Positions 1 through 8,895 of a stretch of DNA of 21,085 nt are shown here, piece after piece. Within the stretch, counting starts at the first letter, position 1, and each line of letters opens with the position of its first letter. Position numbers and translations under genes: made by a program. Origin of the DNA: Sporisorium sorghi (lineage: Eukaryota > Basidiomycota > Ustilaginomycetes > Ustilaginales > Ustilaginaceae); the NCBI GenBank assembly GCA_023212695.1, contig JALCCG010000338.1, positions 1 to 21,085 of the forward strand. The letters are read 5' to 3'. The notes under the pieces were generated by a model, which did not search any database, was not told where the DNA came from, and saw nothing but the letters and a program-made list of their open reading frames with translations.

Positions 1-73
<73 letters not shown>
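1..73. repeat. Poly-A run of 73 nt at the window edge
   Basis: The window opens with 73 consecutive A residues. Together with the poly-A and poly-G sequence at the other end, this looks like a contig boundary where assembly stopped at a homopolymer. A genuine intergenic A tract is possible, because shorter A or T runs occur elsewhere in the intergenic DNA here. Confidence 0.9.
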
Positions 74-76
<3 letters not shown>

Positions 77-126
77 GGATTCTTCCAAAATTGCTTTCTT
101 CCGCTCTTTCCCTTTTGGTCCCACGT

Positions 127-132
127 CACGTG
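127..132. promoter_or_regulatory. CACGTG E-box upstream of the SVIP-like gene
   Basis: A palindromic CACGTG lies about 160 bp before the ATG at 290. This is the core recognised by bHLH factors such as fungal Cbf1/Ino2-type proteins. A single hexamer can occur by chance, so a regulatory role is only inferred from its position. The rest of 74-289 is the presumed promoter and 5' UTR and shows nothing else clear. Confidence 0.3.
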
Positions 133-289
133 CTCTCGAATCGGCGATCTATTTTTTCAATAAAGTGGAACTTTCGATGTAACATTTCTCAAAAATTCGA
201 GCCCTCGCACAGACTCGTTCTTGGCACACCTTCCCCCCGACCATCCCTTTCCACCACACCACCATCACCACACGGCGCAGCTCAACAGG

Positions 290-716
290 ATGGGCTCGTG
301 CCTCTCGACCAGCAAAACGTTCCAAGGCGAGGGACGGACGCTGAAGGAGCCCTCTCCCTCCACCGCCTCCGCTGCACCCAAGCCGAGCGCAGGTCATCGG
401 CTCGGCGGCACCTCCCACCCAACCGAGACCGGTAGCGCAGGGGGCAGCACGTCGGCAGCAGACCGTGAAGCACGCGCACGAGCAGCAGAGCAGAGGATGT
501 CCCAACAGGCGGCCAAGGGCAACCCGAACGCAGGGAAGCTTAGTCAGAAGTTAGAGAGTCAGAAGCAGAGCAATCCGCTGCAAGAGGAGAGTGCCGAGCG
601 GCAGCCAGAACGTGTCGTGGTAAGTGCACTCCGTGGACGGGTTGACTGTCCATGTCGAAAGGAGCAAGAGCTGACGCAAAGTATCGTTCCTCGACCCTTT
701 GTTGCAGTGGGACTGA
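290..716 (+). CDS. SVIP-like small VCP/p97 (Cdc48)-interacting protein, spliced
   Basis: The gene has two exons, 290-619 and 708-716, giving 112 residues. The protein begins MGSCLS, a classic N-myristoylation signal (Gly2) with Cys4 available for palmitoylation, so it probably sits on a membrane. Residues 59-69 read REARARAAEQR, an exact match to the VCP-interacting motif R-x5-A-A-x2-R, followed by a basic helix. Small proteins with this layout (SVIP) bind the N domain of the AAA ATPase p97/Cdc48 and modulate ER-associated degradation. The start at ATG 290 is preferred because the frame upstream has no ATG and the myristoylation signal needs this start. The intron has a GTAAGT donor, a CTGAC branch point and a GCAG acceptor in phase 0, and exon 2 adds only Trp-Asp and a stop. 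Without splicing the frame would run to 859 through non-coding-looking sequence. The family assignment is by motif, not by alignment. Confidence 0.72.
620..707 (+). other. Intron (88 nt) of the SVIP-like gene
   Basis: Donor GTAAGT at 620, CTGAC branch-point-like sequence at 671-675, and acceptor CAG ending at 707. It is phase 0 and leaves a nine-base terminal coding exon part (W, D, stop). Confidence 0.65.
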
Positions 717-1064
717 CCGTCTCGCTCCCTGAAGCTGTACTTGCAATATACCCCCTCCGTGCTTGTCGACGTTCAATCAACCACATATACCGTCTACCGT
801 CCAGCCCGCAACGCAACCCCCTCAGCACAAAATTTTCGAGCTTTTGCGGAAGAAACTGAATATGCTATGGATCTGTATGAAGAAACGACAAAGAATGAAT
901 ATGCTATGAGAGAAGATGCTAAAGAAAGAAGCAAATGATAGATGCAAGAGAGAGAAGGAAAGACGATCTATGCAACGGGAGACGACTCAGCAAGCTCGTC
1001 TATCAAAGATATATATGCTGAAAGAAGATAGAATGAAATCAAGTGTCCACTGAAACGATACCCT
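717..1064. other. Intergenic region between convergent genes
   Basis: This 348-bp stretch holds the 3' ends of two converging genes. It is purine-rich on the + strand and AT-richer than the genes. The twelve-base string GAATATGCTATG occurs twice, near 858 and 897, and an ATATATAT run lies near 1010. I see no reading frame of note. Confidence 0.6.
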
Positions 1065-4000
1065 CTAGAAGCTAAACAGTCCACCACCGTTTCGCACCTT
1101 CCTGCCGCCCAGCAAGTACGACAGCACCGTAGCAGCGAACAGACCGACAGTCAAACCCAACGCCACCTCGACCAGCGACTGCGCCACCGTGAAACCCGAT
1201 GCAAACGCCGTATTCGAGTCCTGCTGATTCGCAAAGTTCAACAGTCCACCACCATTCGACAGACCCGACGGCAGCTGATACAAGATGCCGGGAACCGAAA
1301 CGACAAAGCTACGCCCGTCAAAGATGCGCCCATAAAAGTTCGCCATGATACCCACCGCCAGCGAACCCAGCGCCGCCGTCACATCCTGCCGCTTCGACAG
1401 CGCCGTCGCTTTCGCAGCAAAGTGGTTGCACGCCCACCCGCCGCACGCGATGAGCACCATCACAGGGAACTCCTTACGCGTCACCTTGGCGTGATTGCGC
1501 AACGACAGGCAGGTCGAGTACGCCGGCGCAGTAAGCACAGCCCACACCTCGCCCACGTTCGACTGCCACCACGTATCATTATGACGCGCACTGCAATCGT
1601 TGTATCCTTTGGTACTCGTGTTGCCCGAAAACAGCTGCCAGAACGACACGCCGATCGAGATGCCAAAGCCGAGGAAGAGCGAATAGATGATGGCATACAC
1701 CAAGCGCACCGAACCCGCGATCAGGTTCTTGCTCTGCAGCTCGAGCGAGCCGCTCAGCACGATGAAACCAGGCAGGATGAGCACGATCGAACCCGAGACC
1801 ACAGCAGCATAGCAGAAGTAGCCCGTACTCTGCACCGCCGCAGCGACAAACGAGTTGAGCGTGGCAAACACGATCTCAAACACGTTGCTGTACAGCTCGG
1901 TCGTGATGATCGATTGGCAGTACACCAAGAATGCACCCAGCGGGAACGCCATCACCGCATCGATGAAGCTTCCATTGAAACCCTGCGGACCGACGCAGAT
2001 GAACGCCGAGGCAAAGCCACCGATGAGCACCATGGGCCAGCGTCCGATGAGCGGCTTGCGCCTCATGAGCTCGTCGAGCTGCGCCGACGCCTCCTCGACG
2101 CCGATCTTGTCGTGAATGACGTTCCAGTAGATGGTGTGCATGTCCGTGAGCTTGGTCAGGTCGAGCGCCGACGTCTGCTTGATGAACTTGGTCTCCGAGG
2201 TGTGGGTCGCATCGTCGCCAAATGCGATGAGCATGAGGTTGGGCAGGTAGATGCAGCGGCAGTTGATCTCGAGCACACGGCCCGTCTGCTGAATCTGCGT
2301 CTCGATGCGGTGCGTGGGCGCACCGAACATCATCAACGCACGCGCCAGCTTCATGATAAACTGCTGACGCTGCAGGATGGCGGCGACGTGCATCGTGATG
2401 AAGATCTCCTCCTTGCGCTTCTTGTCCTTGGCGCGCTTCTTGAGCTTGCGCTGCCACTCTTGCTTGTAGTAGTCCGAGTGCATTTTCTCGGCTTCGGGGC
2501 CAAAGTAGTCCGGACCCACGCCAGCGTGAACATCGGGCGTGTTGAGGTTGGAATGCGTGAAGGCGCGCGACATGGCGCCGGGCAGCAGATGTCTCTTGCG
2601 AGGAGCGTGGCCGTCGACCGAGCTGCCGCCGGTCATGGTGCGCGAGGGGAAGTGCATGATGGAACTCGGGCGCTTCTTGTGCGGCGTCACGTAGCCCGAC
2701 GCGGGCGGCGAGTTGGCCTGCGTCGAGCTGTCACGACGCTCGGCACCATCGGGGCTGGTGGGCAGCGAGTGCGAACGCGAAGCAAGCGGAGAGACCATGT
2801 TGCTGGGACGGTACGGCGCAGGAGCGGCGTCGGCGACAATCTGGGCGGTGCGCTTGAGCGTCTTGGCATTCATCTCGGGCAAGAGGTAGCGATCGAGCGA
2901 GAAGCCGGGACGCTTGGGGTTGGGACCGAGCTGAGCGTGCTGGGGTGAGACGGCGCCGATGAGGTTGCCTGTGGTAGCGACGAGCGCACCAAACACACCT
3001 GCGTCGCTTCGGGCCGCCTTGGGTCGCTCATCGAGCGCGCTCTCGATACCGGTCTCGTTGGCGACGCCGCGAACCACCTTGGTCGAGGTGTTGAAGGCGA
3101 CATTGCCGACTTTGGCAAAGGTCTGGGTGAGCTTGGGGCTGGGGAGACTGATGGACTGGATCGACATGCCGCGACGCTTCTCGTACCTCTCCATCTTCTT
3201 CTGGAAGCCGGGCGAGTTGAGCTTGGCCTGGACGTGGTCTGGAGTTCGGGGCACGAGCGGCCTGCCGTCCTGGTCCATGTTGTATTCGCTTGCGCTGCCG
3301 ATGGAGCTGGTGGCGGCGCTTTTGGACGAGAGCTCGCGCTGCTGCTGCTCATAGAGTCGCAGCAGGTTGCCGAGCACGCCGCCAGATGCGACGGGACGCG
3401 CGTCGAGGTTCATGGTGGTCTCCATGGCGTCTGGAGTGGATGCGCCCGTGTCGGGGAGATGCGAACGGCCGATGCGGTCCAGCGCCTCCTGTCGCTGCTG
3501 CGAGAGCTTGTGCTGTCGAACGAGACGCACGGCTTCGCGTTCAAACTTGGTGGGCTTGCGTCGAGGACCGTCGCCGGTGTGAAGGCCGCTGGAAGTCTCG
3601 ACGGGGACCGACTTCCAGTTGGTGGGGCCGCCCTCTTCGTGCGATCTGCCGGGCTGGTTTTCATTCGAGTGGAAAACCTCGCCCTTTTCTTCCTGGTCCT
3701 CTTCATCGGCAGGCGGCTTGCCAAAGATGCCGCGCAGCTTGGCCCAGCCTTTGGGCTGCTGATCGGCTTGCTCTTCCTCGCGCTTTTTCTTCTTGATGCG
3801 CGTAGGCATGCCGTCGGTCTCACCGGGAACGAGGTCGAGGTAGTCGAGGTCCGAGTCGTTGGCGGGATCGTAGCTGCTCTCGGAGGTGGCGGAGCCAGGC
3901 GTGGTGACGCCGCTCAGGTCGCCAAAGCCACTGGGGGTTTCTGGAGCGCCATTGCCGTTGAACCTGGCACGCTGTCGCCTTCTCTCCTCGCGGTCGCGTT

Positions 4001-4844
4001 CGCGATCCATAAAGACTTGGGCGAGACGATCTCTGCCGGCGCTATCCTGGGCAGCCTCTGCCTCTTGCCAGCTGAGATGGCTGGCGCCGTCATCGCTGCG
4101 AGCCTCGTGCCTCTGGAGTTCACGCTGCAGTTCGAGGAAAGCGCGATTGTCAAGACCCTGCTCATCGAGACCCTTGGCGCCTGTGAGGGAGAGCGAAGGG
4201 ATCTGAGGTTGGGTCGTGTTCGAGGGACCAGCAGCTGCGTCGTCGGCGTGAGGTGTGCTGGAGGTCGGAGCTTCTGTTTGCGGGGTGAGGCGTTGGGCGA
4301 TGTTGAGCGGACCTGGATGGTGGTTTCTACGCACCGAACCGAGGCTAAGCTGAGGAGGCCTGTTGTCAGAACGAGCAGGAGCAGCAGCACCACCGGCACC
4401 ACCGGCACCACCGGCACCACCGGCACCACCGGCACCACCGGCACCAGCACCTCGGACGGTCACTGTTGGTCCAGCCAGAACGCCTCCAGAGCGGATCTGA
4501 AGCTGACCACCTCGACGCAGACTGGCGGCGTTGGAGGTGCCATCCCAGTGAACGCGACCAGCACGACGTGCCGAGGTTGAGCCAGCGGCAGCATTGGCAT
4601 CTCGGGGGACAGTGGTGGAAGTAGATGTGCTGGAGGGAGCGGGTCGAGTGGCAGTGTCGTGGGTGCCGTTGAGCGTATCGTGCGCATCGGTTGCGTCTGC
4701 GTCGTGGATGCGAATGTGTGGATCTGGTTGTGAGTCGCTGTGTCGCTCGTTTTCGTTGCTGCCGGTGGGGAGTGTGGAAGAGTCAGCAGTGGAAGACGAG
4801 GAGAAGGTGAGGTCGCACTCGTTTGCGCTGTGTGTATCCGACAT
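1065..4844 (-). CDS. ThrE/Prm10-like multipass membrane protein with long disordered N-terminus
   Basis: A single uninterrupted frame encodes 1259 residues from ATG at 4844. The first ~800 residues are low-complexity and charged (Ser/Thr/Pro/Arg/Gln-rich) with an Ala-Gly-Gly repeat block, and are probably disordered. Residues ~814-1072 match the ThrE-type domain (DUF1212): an amphipathic stretch with MFGAPTHRIE, then hydrophobic segments such as those around MVLIGGFASAFICVGP and GSIVLILPGFIVLSG. Residues ~1073-1250 form a second hydrophobic half resembling the ThrE_2/DUF3815 domain, with a PGILYQLPSGL motif. Bacterial ThrE exports threonine and serine; the fungal relatives include yeast pheromone-regulated membrane protein Prm10, whose substrate is not established. 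Transport of a small metabolite across an internal or plasma membrane is therefore inference. The catalytic-like C-terminal half is intact, with about ten membrane segments. The protein is much longer than yeast Prm10 because of the N-terminal extension. The large opposite-strand frames here are shadows. Confidence 0.9.
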   Translation of the reverse strand: MSDTHSANECDLTFSSSSTADSSTLPTGSNENERHSDSQPDPHIRIHDADATDAHDTLNGTHDTATRPAPSSTSTSTTVPRDANAAAGSTSARRAGRVHWDGTSNAASLRRGGQLQIRSGGVLAGPTVTVRGAGAGGAGGAGGAGGAGGAGGAAAPARSDNRPPQLSLGSVRRNHHPGPLNIAQRLTPQTEAPTSSTPHADDAAAGPSNTTQPQIPSLSLTGAKGLDEQGLDNRAFLELQRELQRHEARSDDGASHLSWQEAEAAQDSAGRDRLAQVFMDRERDREERRRQRARFNGNGAPETPSGFGDLSGVTTPGSATSESSYDPANDSDLDYLDLVPGETDGMPTRIKKKKREEEQADQQPKGWAKLRGIFGKPPADEEDQEEKGEVFHSNENQPGRSHEEGGPTNWKSVPVETSSGLHTGDGPRRKPTKFEREAVRLVRQHKLSQQRQEALDRIGRSHLPDTGASTPDAMETTMNLDARPVASGGVLGNLLRLYEQQQRELSSKSAATSSIGSASEYNMDQDGRPLVPRTPDHVQAKLNSPGFQKKMERYEKRRGMSIQSISLPSPKLTQTFAKVGNVAFNTSTKVVRGVANETGIESALDERPKAARSDAGVFGALVATTGNLIGAVSPQHAQLGPNPKRPGFSLDRYLLPEMNAKTLKRTAQIVADAAPAPYRPSNMVSPLASRSHSLPTSPDGAERRDSSTQANSPPASGYVTPHKKRPSSIMHFPSRTMTGGSSVDGHAPRKRHLLPGAMSRAFTHSNLNTPDVHAGVGPDYFGPEAEKMHSDYYKQEWQRKLKKRAKDKKRKEEIFITMHVAAILQRQQFIMKLARALMMFGAPTHRIETQIQQTGRVLEINCRCIYLPNLMLIAFGDDATHTSETKFIKQTSALDLTKLTDMHTIYWNVIHDKIGVEEASAQLDELMRRKPLIGRWPMVLIGGFASAFICVGPQGFNGSFIDAVMAFPLGAFLVYCQSIITTELYSNVFEIVFATLNSFVAAAVQSTGYFCYAAVVSGSIVLILPGFIVLSGSLELQSKNLIAGSVRLVYAIIYSLFLGFGISIGVSFWQLFSGNTSTKGYNDCSARHNDTWWQSNVGEVWAVLTAPAYSTCLSLRNHAKVTRKEFPVMVLIACGGWACNHFAAKATALSKRQDVTAALGSLAVGIMANFYGRIFDGRSFVVSVPGILYQLPSGLSNGGGLLNFANQQDSNTAFASGFTVAQSLVEVALGLTVGLFAATVLSYLLGGRKVRNGGGLFSF
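4389..4442. repeat. Six exact tandem copies of a 9-bp unit inside the ThrE-like gene
   Basis: The unit ACCACCGGC repeats six times without a mismatch, with degenerate copies on the flanks. On the coding (-) strand it encodes Ala-Gly-Gly repeats in the disordered N-terminal region. Since the unit length is a multiple of three, copy-number change would keep the frame. Confidence 0.92.
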
Positions 4845-6800
4845 GGTTGTTGCGATTTCGTTGTGTCAGCGTCGGAGACAGCGAGGAGCAGCGACCATGT
4901 GAGGCGCTGACAGCGCTTGGTGTCACTGCAAGGAGAGGATCAGTGCTGAGGGGTGGTGGTTGCAAGTGATCCGATGCCAGCGATCGTTCGTCGGAAAAGC
5001 AGCGCCAGGCTACTGTGTGATCAGAGAGAGGAGGAGCTGTCAACAGCTGTTCTTTCCCCGATGGTGGTTTGGTGGATGAGTGAGCAGCTGGTCGCAAGCT
5101 GAAGACAAAAGCAGAGACGGAATGCACTGCTCGCGCTCGAGTCGGATCAAGCGTATGTGCGTGCGTGTGTGTGTGTGTGTGTGTGTGTGTCGGTGTGTCT
5201 AGGCGTGTGATTGTGTAGGAGTGTGGGACTGTATAGCGGTGGATTCTCTAGGTGTGATGAGAAGTGGGTGTGTGAGTGTGTGACGGTGAAGAGACAAAAG
5301 AAGAGAATGAGGTATCGGTCGGATGAACCGCAAAGGGGCAACAGACAGACAGGCGCGCAAGCAGCACAGTGAAAGAAAAACCTGCGTCGGGATATTTTGG
5401 TGATTGGCGCCGTGCCATGAAGTCGGGGCGTCCGAGGGAAACGAGAGAGTGGCAATGTGCCGTTTTTTTTTTTCGAAACTATGTCACCGTTCTGGAGAGA
5501 GAGAGAGAGCCCACAGCAAGGGTAAAGCGTTTTCTTTTTTTTTTTTTTCCCGGCTTGGATTCAAGCCAAATCGTCACTCGCTGTCTGTCAGCTGTCGGGA
5601 CGAAGAGAGACCAAACCGCGTCGACCTTTGACTGGCAAGGGAAACTTCGGCTGCGAGTTCCAAGCGAGCTTTCCTTTCAAAGGGGGTCAGAAATCCCGGT
5701 CCGTGTCGTTGTTAGGTGTGGGTTCGAGCAGGCATGCCAAGACCGACTCGCTGTGCAGAAACCGTGGGCTGAACCGCGGACATTCACACAAACAATGCAC
5801 ACACACACGTTCAGATGCAGCGTGCTGGCAAACAAAAGCAGTCAAAGGGCCGGCAAGAATTTTGCTGCAAGCCCAGTCAAATGATGCACGCCTGCATGCA
5901 CCTCTGCCTGTGTGAGTTGCCGTTGCATCTTGTGGCCGACGACGTCTCGCACACGCAACGCTCTCAGCCAACACCCAACACATACTGTACCATGCGACAT
6001 TGACACTATTCCAACGTTGACCGGCCGGACGGGGACGGAGTGTGCACTTGGTCGGTGAGCTTGAGTGCGAATGACGATTTGGCTACTTGGTCGTTTCAGG
6101 CACACCTTGAAGATAGCGGGAACCATGCGGAAGAGGTGTTTGCACGATGCGCTCACTCGACACGCGCTCAGGACCTCTTGGCCTTGCCACCTCATGTTGC
6201 TTATAGGTTTACTGTAGGCTCATGTGCGTCTTGCCGCTCGGACGCCGACGTGATTTCACGCCGAACCGCTGGTCCCACGCCAACCCACGCTCCGTTTCCA
6301 CCCAGAGCCAACGCGACTCGACGCTTCCATGGCAAGTTGCCCAACTGAACGACTTCAGAGACCTTTGCCGGCAGTGAGTGTTGGCTTGGTGTGCGATGGC
6401 TCATTGAAAAGCGCTTCTAAGCGATTTCGGAACCAAGCTGCCGGCCATGCAGATCCCTCTCGAGTCTTTGACGCCATGGCTTCGGCGATTAAAAAAAATA
6501 AACCTAGAAAGAAAATCGACGCAAAAAAAAAAAAGGCCCGAAAATTCCTCCCACTTTCATGAGATCGGCGACCGATCTGGCCCGATAAGCTGCGGAACGG
6601 AAGCATGACCAAGACGTCTCCTCATCATCCTCATCCTCGTCCGCTCCTCTCACAACAGACACTCACCACAAACACGCAACTCGACGTAACAGCAACTGCG
6701 ATGCAGACAAATAACATTCAATACGCGGGACACAAGAGACCGAGACAAGCTGCCAGTACTGGTCAACGTTTCCGACGTTCCAAAAGTGCAATCCATATCA
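4845..6800. other. Gene-free 1.95 kb between the ThrE-like gene and NFS1
   Basis: This stretch carries the promoter and 5' UTR of the ThrE-like gene on its left side and the 3' flank of NFS1 on its right. It contains a GT microsatellite (5165-5190), a short GA run near 5494, T runs at 5463-5473 and 5535-5548, and an A run at 6523-6534. All frames are short and their translations are low-complexity or lack ATG starts. I found no tRNA-like cloverleaf and no recognisable gene. Confidence 0.6.
5165..5190. repeat. (GT)13 microsatellite
   Basis: Thirteen perfect GT dinucleotides, flanked by imperfect GT-rich sequence on both sides. It lies about 320 bp upstream of the start codon of the ThrE-like gene, so it sits in that gene's promoter or 5' UTR. 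Confidence 0.95.
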
Positions 6801-8348
6801 TCAACCGGTCCAAGACACGGTGTTCAGATCAACGCCCTCCTGCACCATCTCCCAGAGCGGGCTCATGTCGCGCAGCTTGTTGACGACCTTTACAATCTTG
6901 TCGGCGACATAATCCACCTCCTCCTCGGTGGTGAATCGACCGATACCGAAGCGGAGCGACGAGTGGGCGTTCTCGTCGTTCAAGCCAAGCGCGCGCAGCA
7001 CGTACGAGGGCTCGAGCGAGGCGGAAGTGCACGCGGACCCGGACGAAAGGCAAATGTCCTTGAGCGCCATGAGGAGCGACTCGCCCTCGACGTACTGGAA
7101 GGTGAGGTTGAGGCAGCCCGGGTAGCCGTTCTGATCGCCGTTGAAGAGCACGTGCGAGATGTTGGCCTCGATGTTGCTGCGCAGACGCTGCGAGAGCTTC
7201 TGGATGTGCGCGTGGTCGTACGCGAGCTCCTGCTTGGCGAGGCGCGCCGCTTCACCGAACCCGGCGACGAGCTGCGGCGCGAGCGTGCCCGAACGCAGAC
7301 CACGCTCCTGGCCACCACCGTTGATGATGGGCTCGAGGCGGACACGCGGACGACGTCGGATGTAGCAGGCGCCGATACCCATGGGGCCGTACAGCTTGTG
7401 GCTGGACAGGCTCATGAGGTCGACGCCGAGCTCGTTGACGTCGAGCGGGATCTTGCCCGCAGCCTGCGCGGCGTCGGTGTGGAAGAAGGGCTTGGAGGCG
7501 CCGCGGCCGCTCTGCTTTGCGAGCTCGGCACCCTTGGTCTTGAGGAGGTGACCGATCTCCTTGATGGGCTGGATGACGCCGATCTCGTTGTTGACAGTCA
7601 TAATCGAGACGAGGGCGGTGGTGGGGCGCAGCGCATCCTCGAGCTGCTCGAGATCGATGAGACCGTTGGACTGGACGGGGAGGTAAGTGACCTCGAAGCC
7701 TTCTTCCTGAAGACGACGGCACGAGTCGAGCACACACTTGTGCTCGGTCTGAGTGGTGATGATGTGGTTCTTCTTGGACTTGTAGAAGTGGGCGACGCCC
7801 TTGATGGCCATGTTGTTGGATTCGGTGGCACCCGAGGTGAAGATGATCTCCTTTGCGTCGGCGCCGATGAGGCTGGCGATGTGCTCTCGGCCTTGCTCGA
7901 CACCCTTCTCGGACTCCCAACCGTAGGCGTGCGTTTTCGAATGTGGATTTCCGTATTGGTTGGTCATGTAGGGCATCATCTTGTCGACGACACGCGGGTC
8001 GACGGGAGTGGTGGACTGGGCATCGAGGTAGATGGGACGGTTCGCTGTCGAGTGCTTGGGTGCGGTCGAGATGATGTCGTTGAGCAGGTTCTTGCCCGAG
8101 CCCTGCTTGCTGCCGACGCCGGCGCGAATGTCGGGCTGTGCGACCTCGATGGGAGTAGCCATCGCGGCTGGCGACGAGGGCGAGGCATAACCTCGAGAGT
8201 GGACTCGCGGTGTTGATGAGGAGCTGCTAGATGTGGATGGCGCGACCTTGATGTTGGTCGAGATGGATCGAGTGTGAGCAGCATCGTGTCGTGTGAGCGC
8301 ACGCAGCGCCAGCCTCGAAGGCGTCGAGGATCGCAGCGAGCTTTCCAT
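6801..8348 (-). CDS. NFS1: Mitochondrial cysteine desulfurase
   Basis: An intron-free frame of 515 residues from ATG 8348. NFS1 is a PLP enzyme that converts cysteine to alanine and passes the persulfide sulfur to the ISU scaffold for Fe-S cluster assembly in the mitochondrial matrix. Visible hallmarks are the PLP-contacting His in TEHKCV (H203), Asp in HTDAAQ (D292), the Schiff-base lysine in SSHKLYGP (K318), the arginine-rich [12 protein letters not shown] segment (345-355), and the mobile catalytic cysteine in [10 protein letters not shown] (C440). The C-terminal [13 protein letters not shown] tail is characteristic of the eukaryotic enzyme. The first ~100 residues are Ser/Arg/Ala-rich with few acids, fitting a mitochondrial presequence. 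Length is slightly above the usual ~450-500 because of that leader. The usual lysine in YGPKG is methionine here (residue 323). The gene is divergently arranged with a complex I subunit gene. Confidence 0.98.
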   Translation of the reverse strand: MESSLRSSTPSRLALRALTRHDAAHTRSISTNIKVAPSTSSSSSSTPRVHSRGYASPSSPAAMATPIEVAQPDIRAGVGSKQGSGKNLLNDIISTAPKHSTANRPIYLDAQSTTPVDPRVVDKMMPYMTNQYGNPHSKTHAYGWESEKGVEQGREHIASLIGADAKEIIFTSGATESNNMAIKGVAHFYKSKKNHIITTQTEHKCVLDSCRRLQEEGFEVTYLPVQSNGLIDLEQLEDALRPTTALVSIMTVNNEIGVIQPIKEIGHLLKTKGAELAKQSGRGASKPFFHTDAAQAAGKIPLDVNELGVDLMSLSSHKLYGPMGIGACYIRRRPRVRLEPIINGGGQERGLRSGTLAPQLVAGFGEAARLAKQELAYDHAHIQKLSQRLRSNIEANISHVLFNGDQNGYPGCLNLTFQYVEGESLLMALKDICLSSGSACTSASLEPSYVLRALGLNDENAHSSLRFGIGRFTTEEEVDYVADKIVKVVNKLRDMSPLWEMVQEGVDLNTVSWTG

Positions 8349-8492
8349 TTTGAAGTGTGTTGACGATATACGGTATCGACGAAAGATGGCGAGAATGAGA
8401 CAATTATTCAGTGACCGTTGGTGTTGTTGGTGGTTGGGATGGTGGAAGGTCGGATTGAGCGTCGCTTCTGATCAATCAGATCAAGCATGCCT

Positions 8493-8498
8493 TTTTTT

Positions 8499-8530
<32 letters not shown>

Positions 8531-8538
8531 TTTTTTTT
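8493..8538. repeat. Poly-T tract T18-C-T27
   Basis: Forty-six bases that are all T apart from one C at 8511. It lies about 145 bp upstream of the NFS1 start and 360 bp upstream of the complex I gene. Exact length may be unreliable, because homopolymers of this size are hard to sequence. Confidence 0.95.
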
Positions 8539-8742
8539 GGTGGCGAGTCTGCCGCTGCTGCCGAAGCTTTCTTTCTCTCTGAAATTGTTCGCCACGGACT
8601 TGCCATTTCTGACTGAGACTGAGCCCGCAACCACCAAAATTAGGCGCGCCCAGCTTGGCTTTGCTGAGCAATCACCGATAGAAATAGAGCAAAAATGTTA
8701 GACCTTTTTGACGATATTTCGCACGAAAAAAGTTGATTCATG

Positions 8743-8747
8743 ATTGG
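8743..8747 (-). promoter_or_regulatory. Inverted CCAAT box
   Basis: TGATTGGA at 8741-8748 holds ATTGG, the reverse of CCAAT, and differs from the yeast HAP-complex consensus TNATTGGT only in its last base. The HAP/CBC complex controls many respiratory genes in fungi. It sits ~150 bp before the ATG of the complex I subunit gene. Function is inferred from sequence and position only. Confidence 0.35.
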
Positions 8748-8895
8748 AAAATCAGAAGGCGCGTCTGAGCGTTTCTGTGAGCGGAACCGAAATTGCAACG
8801 TTGGATCGGCATTTCTCGCAGTTGCGGCATCATCATATCATTCTTGATTCTCATCATCACCTCGCCTTCCATACCACACTCACACACGGGCAATC

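Larger units (their letters stand above)
8349..8895. promoter_or_regulatory. Shared divergent promoter of NFS1 and the complex I subunit gene
   Basis: This 547-bp spacer separates two start codons pointing away from each other, so it must hold both promoters. It contains a very long T tract (8493-8538) broken by one C, an inverted CCAAT box at 8743-8747, and A/T-rich sequence near 8690-8750. I see no coding frame in it. Poly(dA:dT) tracts exclude nucleosomes in fungal promoters, which would fit an open bidirectional promoter; that role is inference. Confidence 0.65.

Noticed and set aside
620..859. Unspliced read-through of the SVIP-like gene to 859
   Set aside because: A good donor, branch point and acceptor are present, and the read-through sequence has no coding character.
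1422..4580. Long + strand frames (508 and 448 codons) opposite the ThrE-like gene
   Set aside because: They mirror the codon periodicity of the - strand gene, start from non-ATG codons or inside it, and their translations are Arg/His/Glu- or Gly/Arg-rich without domains.
5715..5745. GGTTCGAGC as a possible tRNA T-loop
   Set aside because: The flanking bases do not pair to a T stem, and no acceptor, D or anticodon arm can be drawn.
6786..8216. 476-codon + strand frame opposite NFS1
   Set aside because: NFS1 on the - strand is unmistakable. The + frame starts with GTG and is the usual Asp/Val/Gly/Leu-rich shadow of a GC-rich gene.
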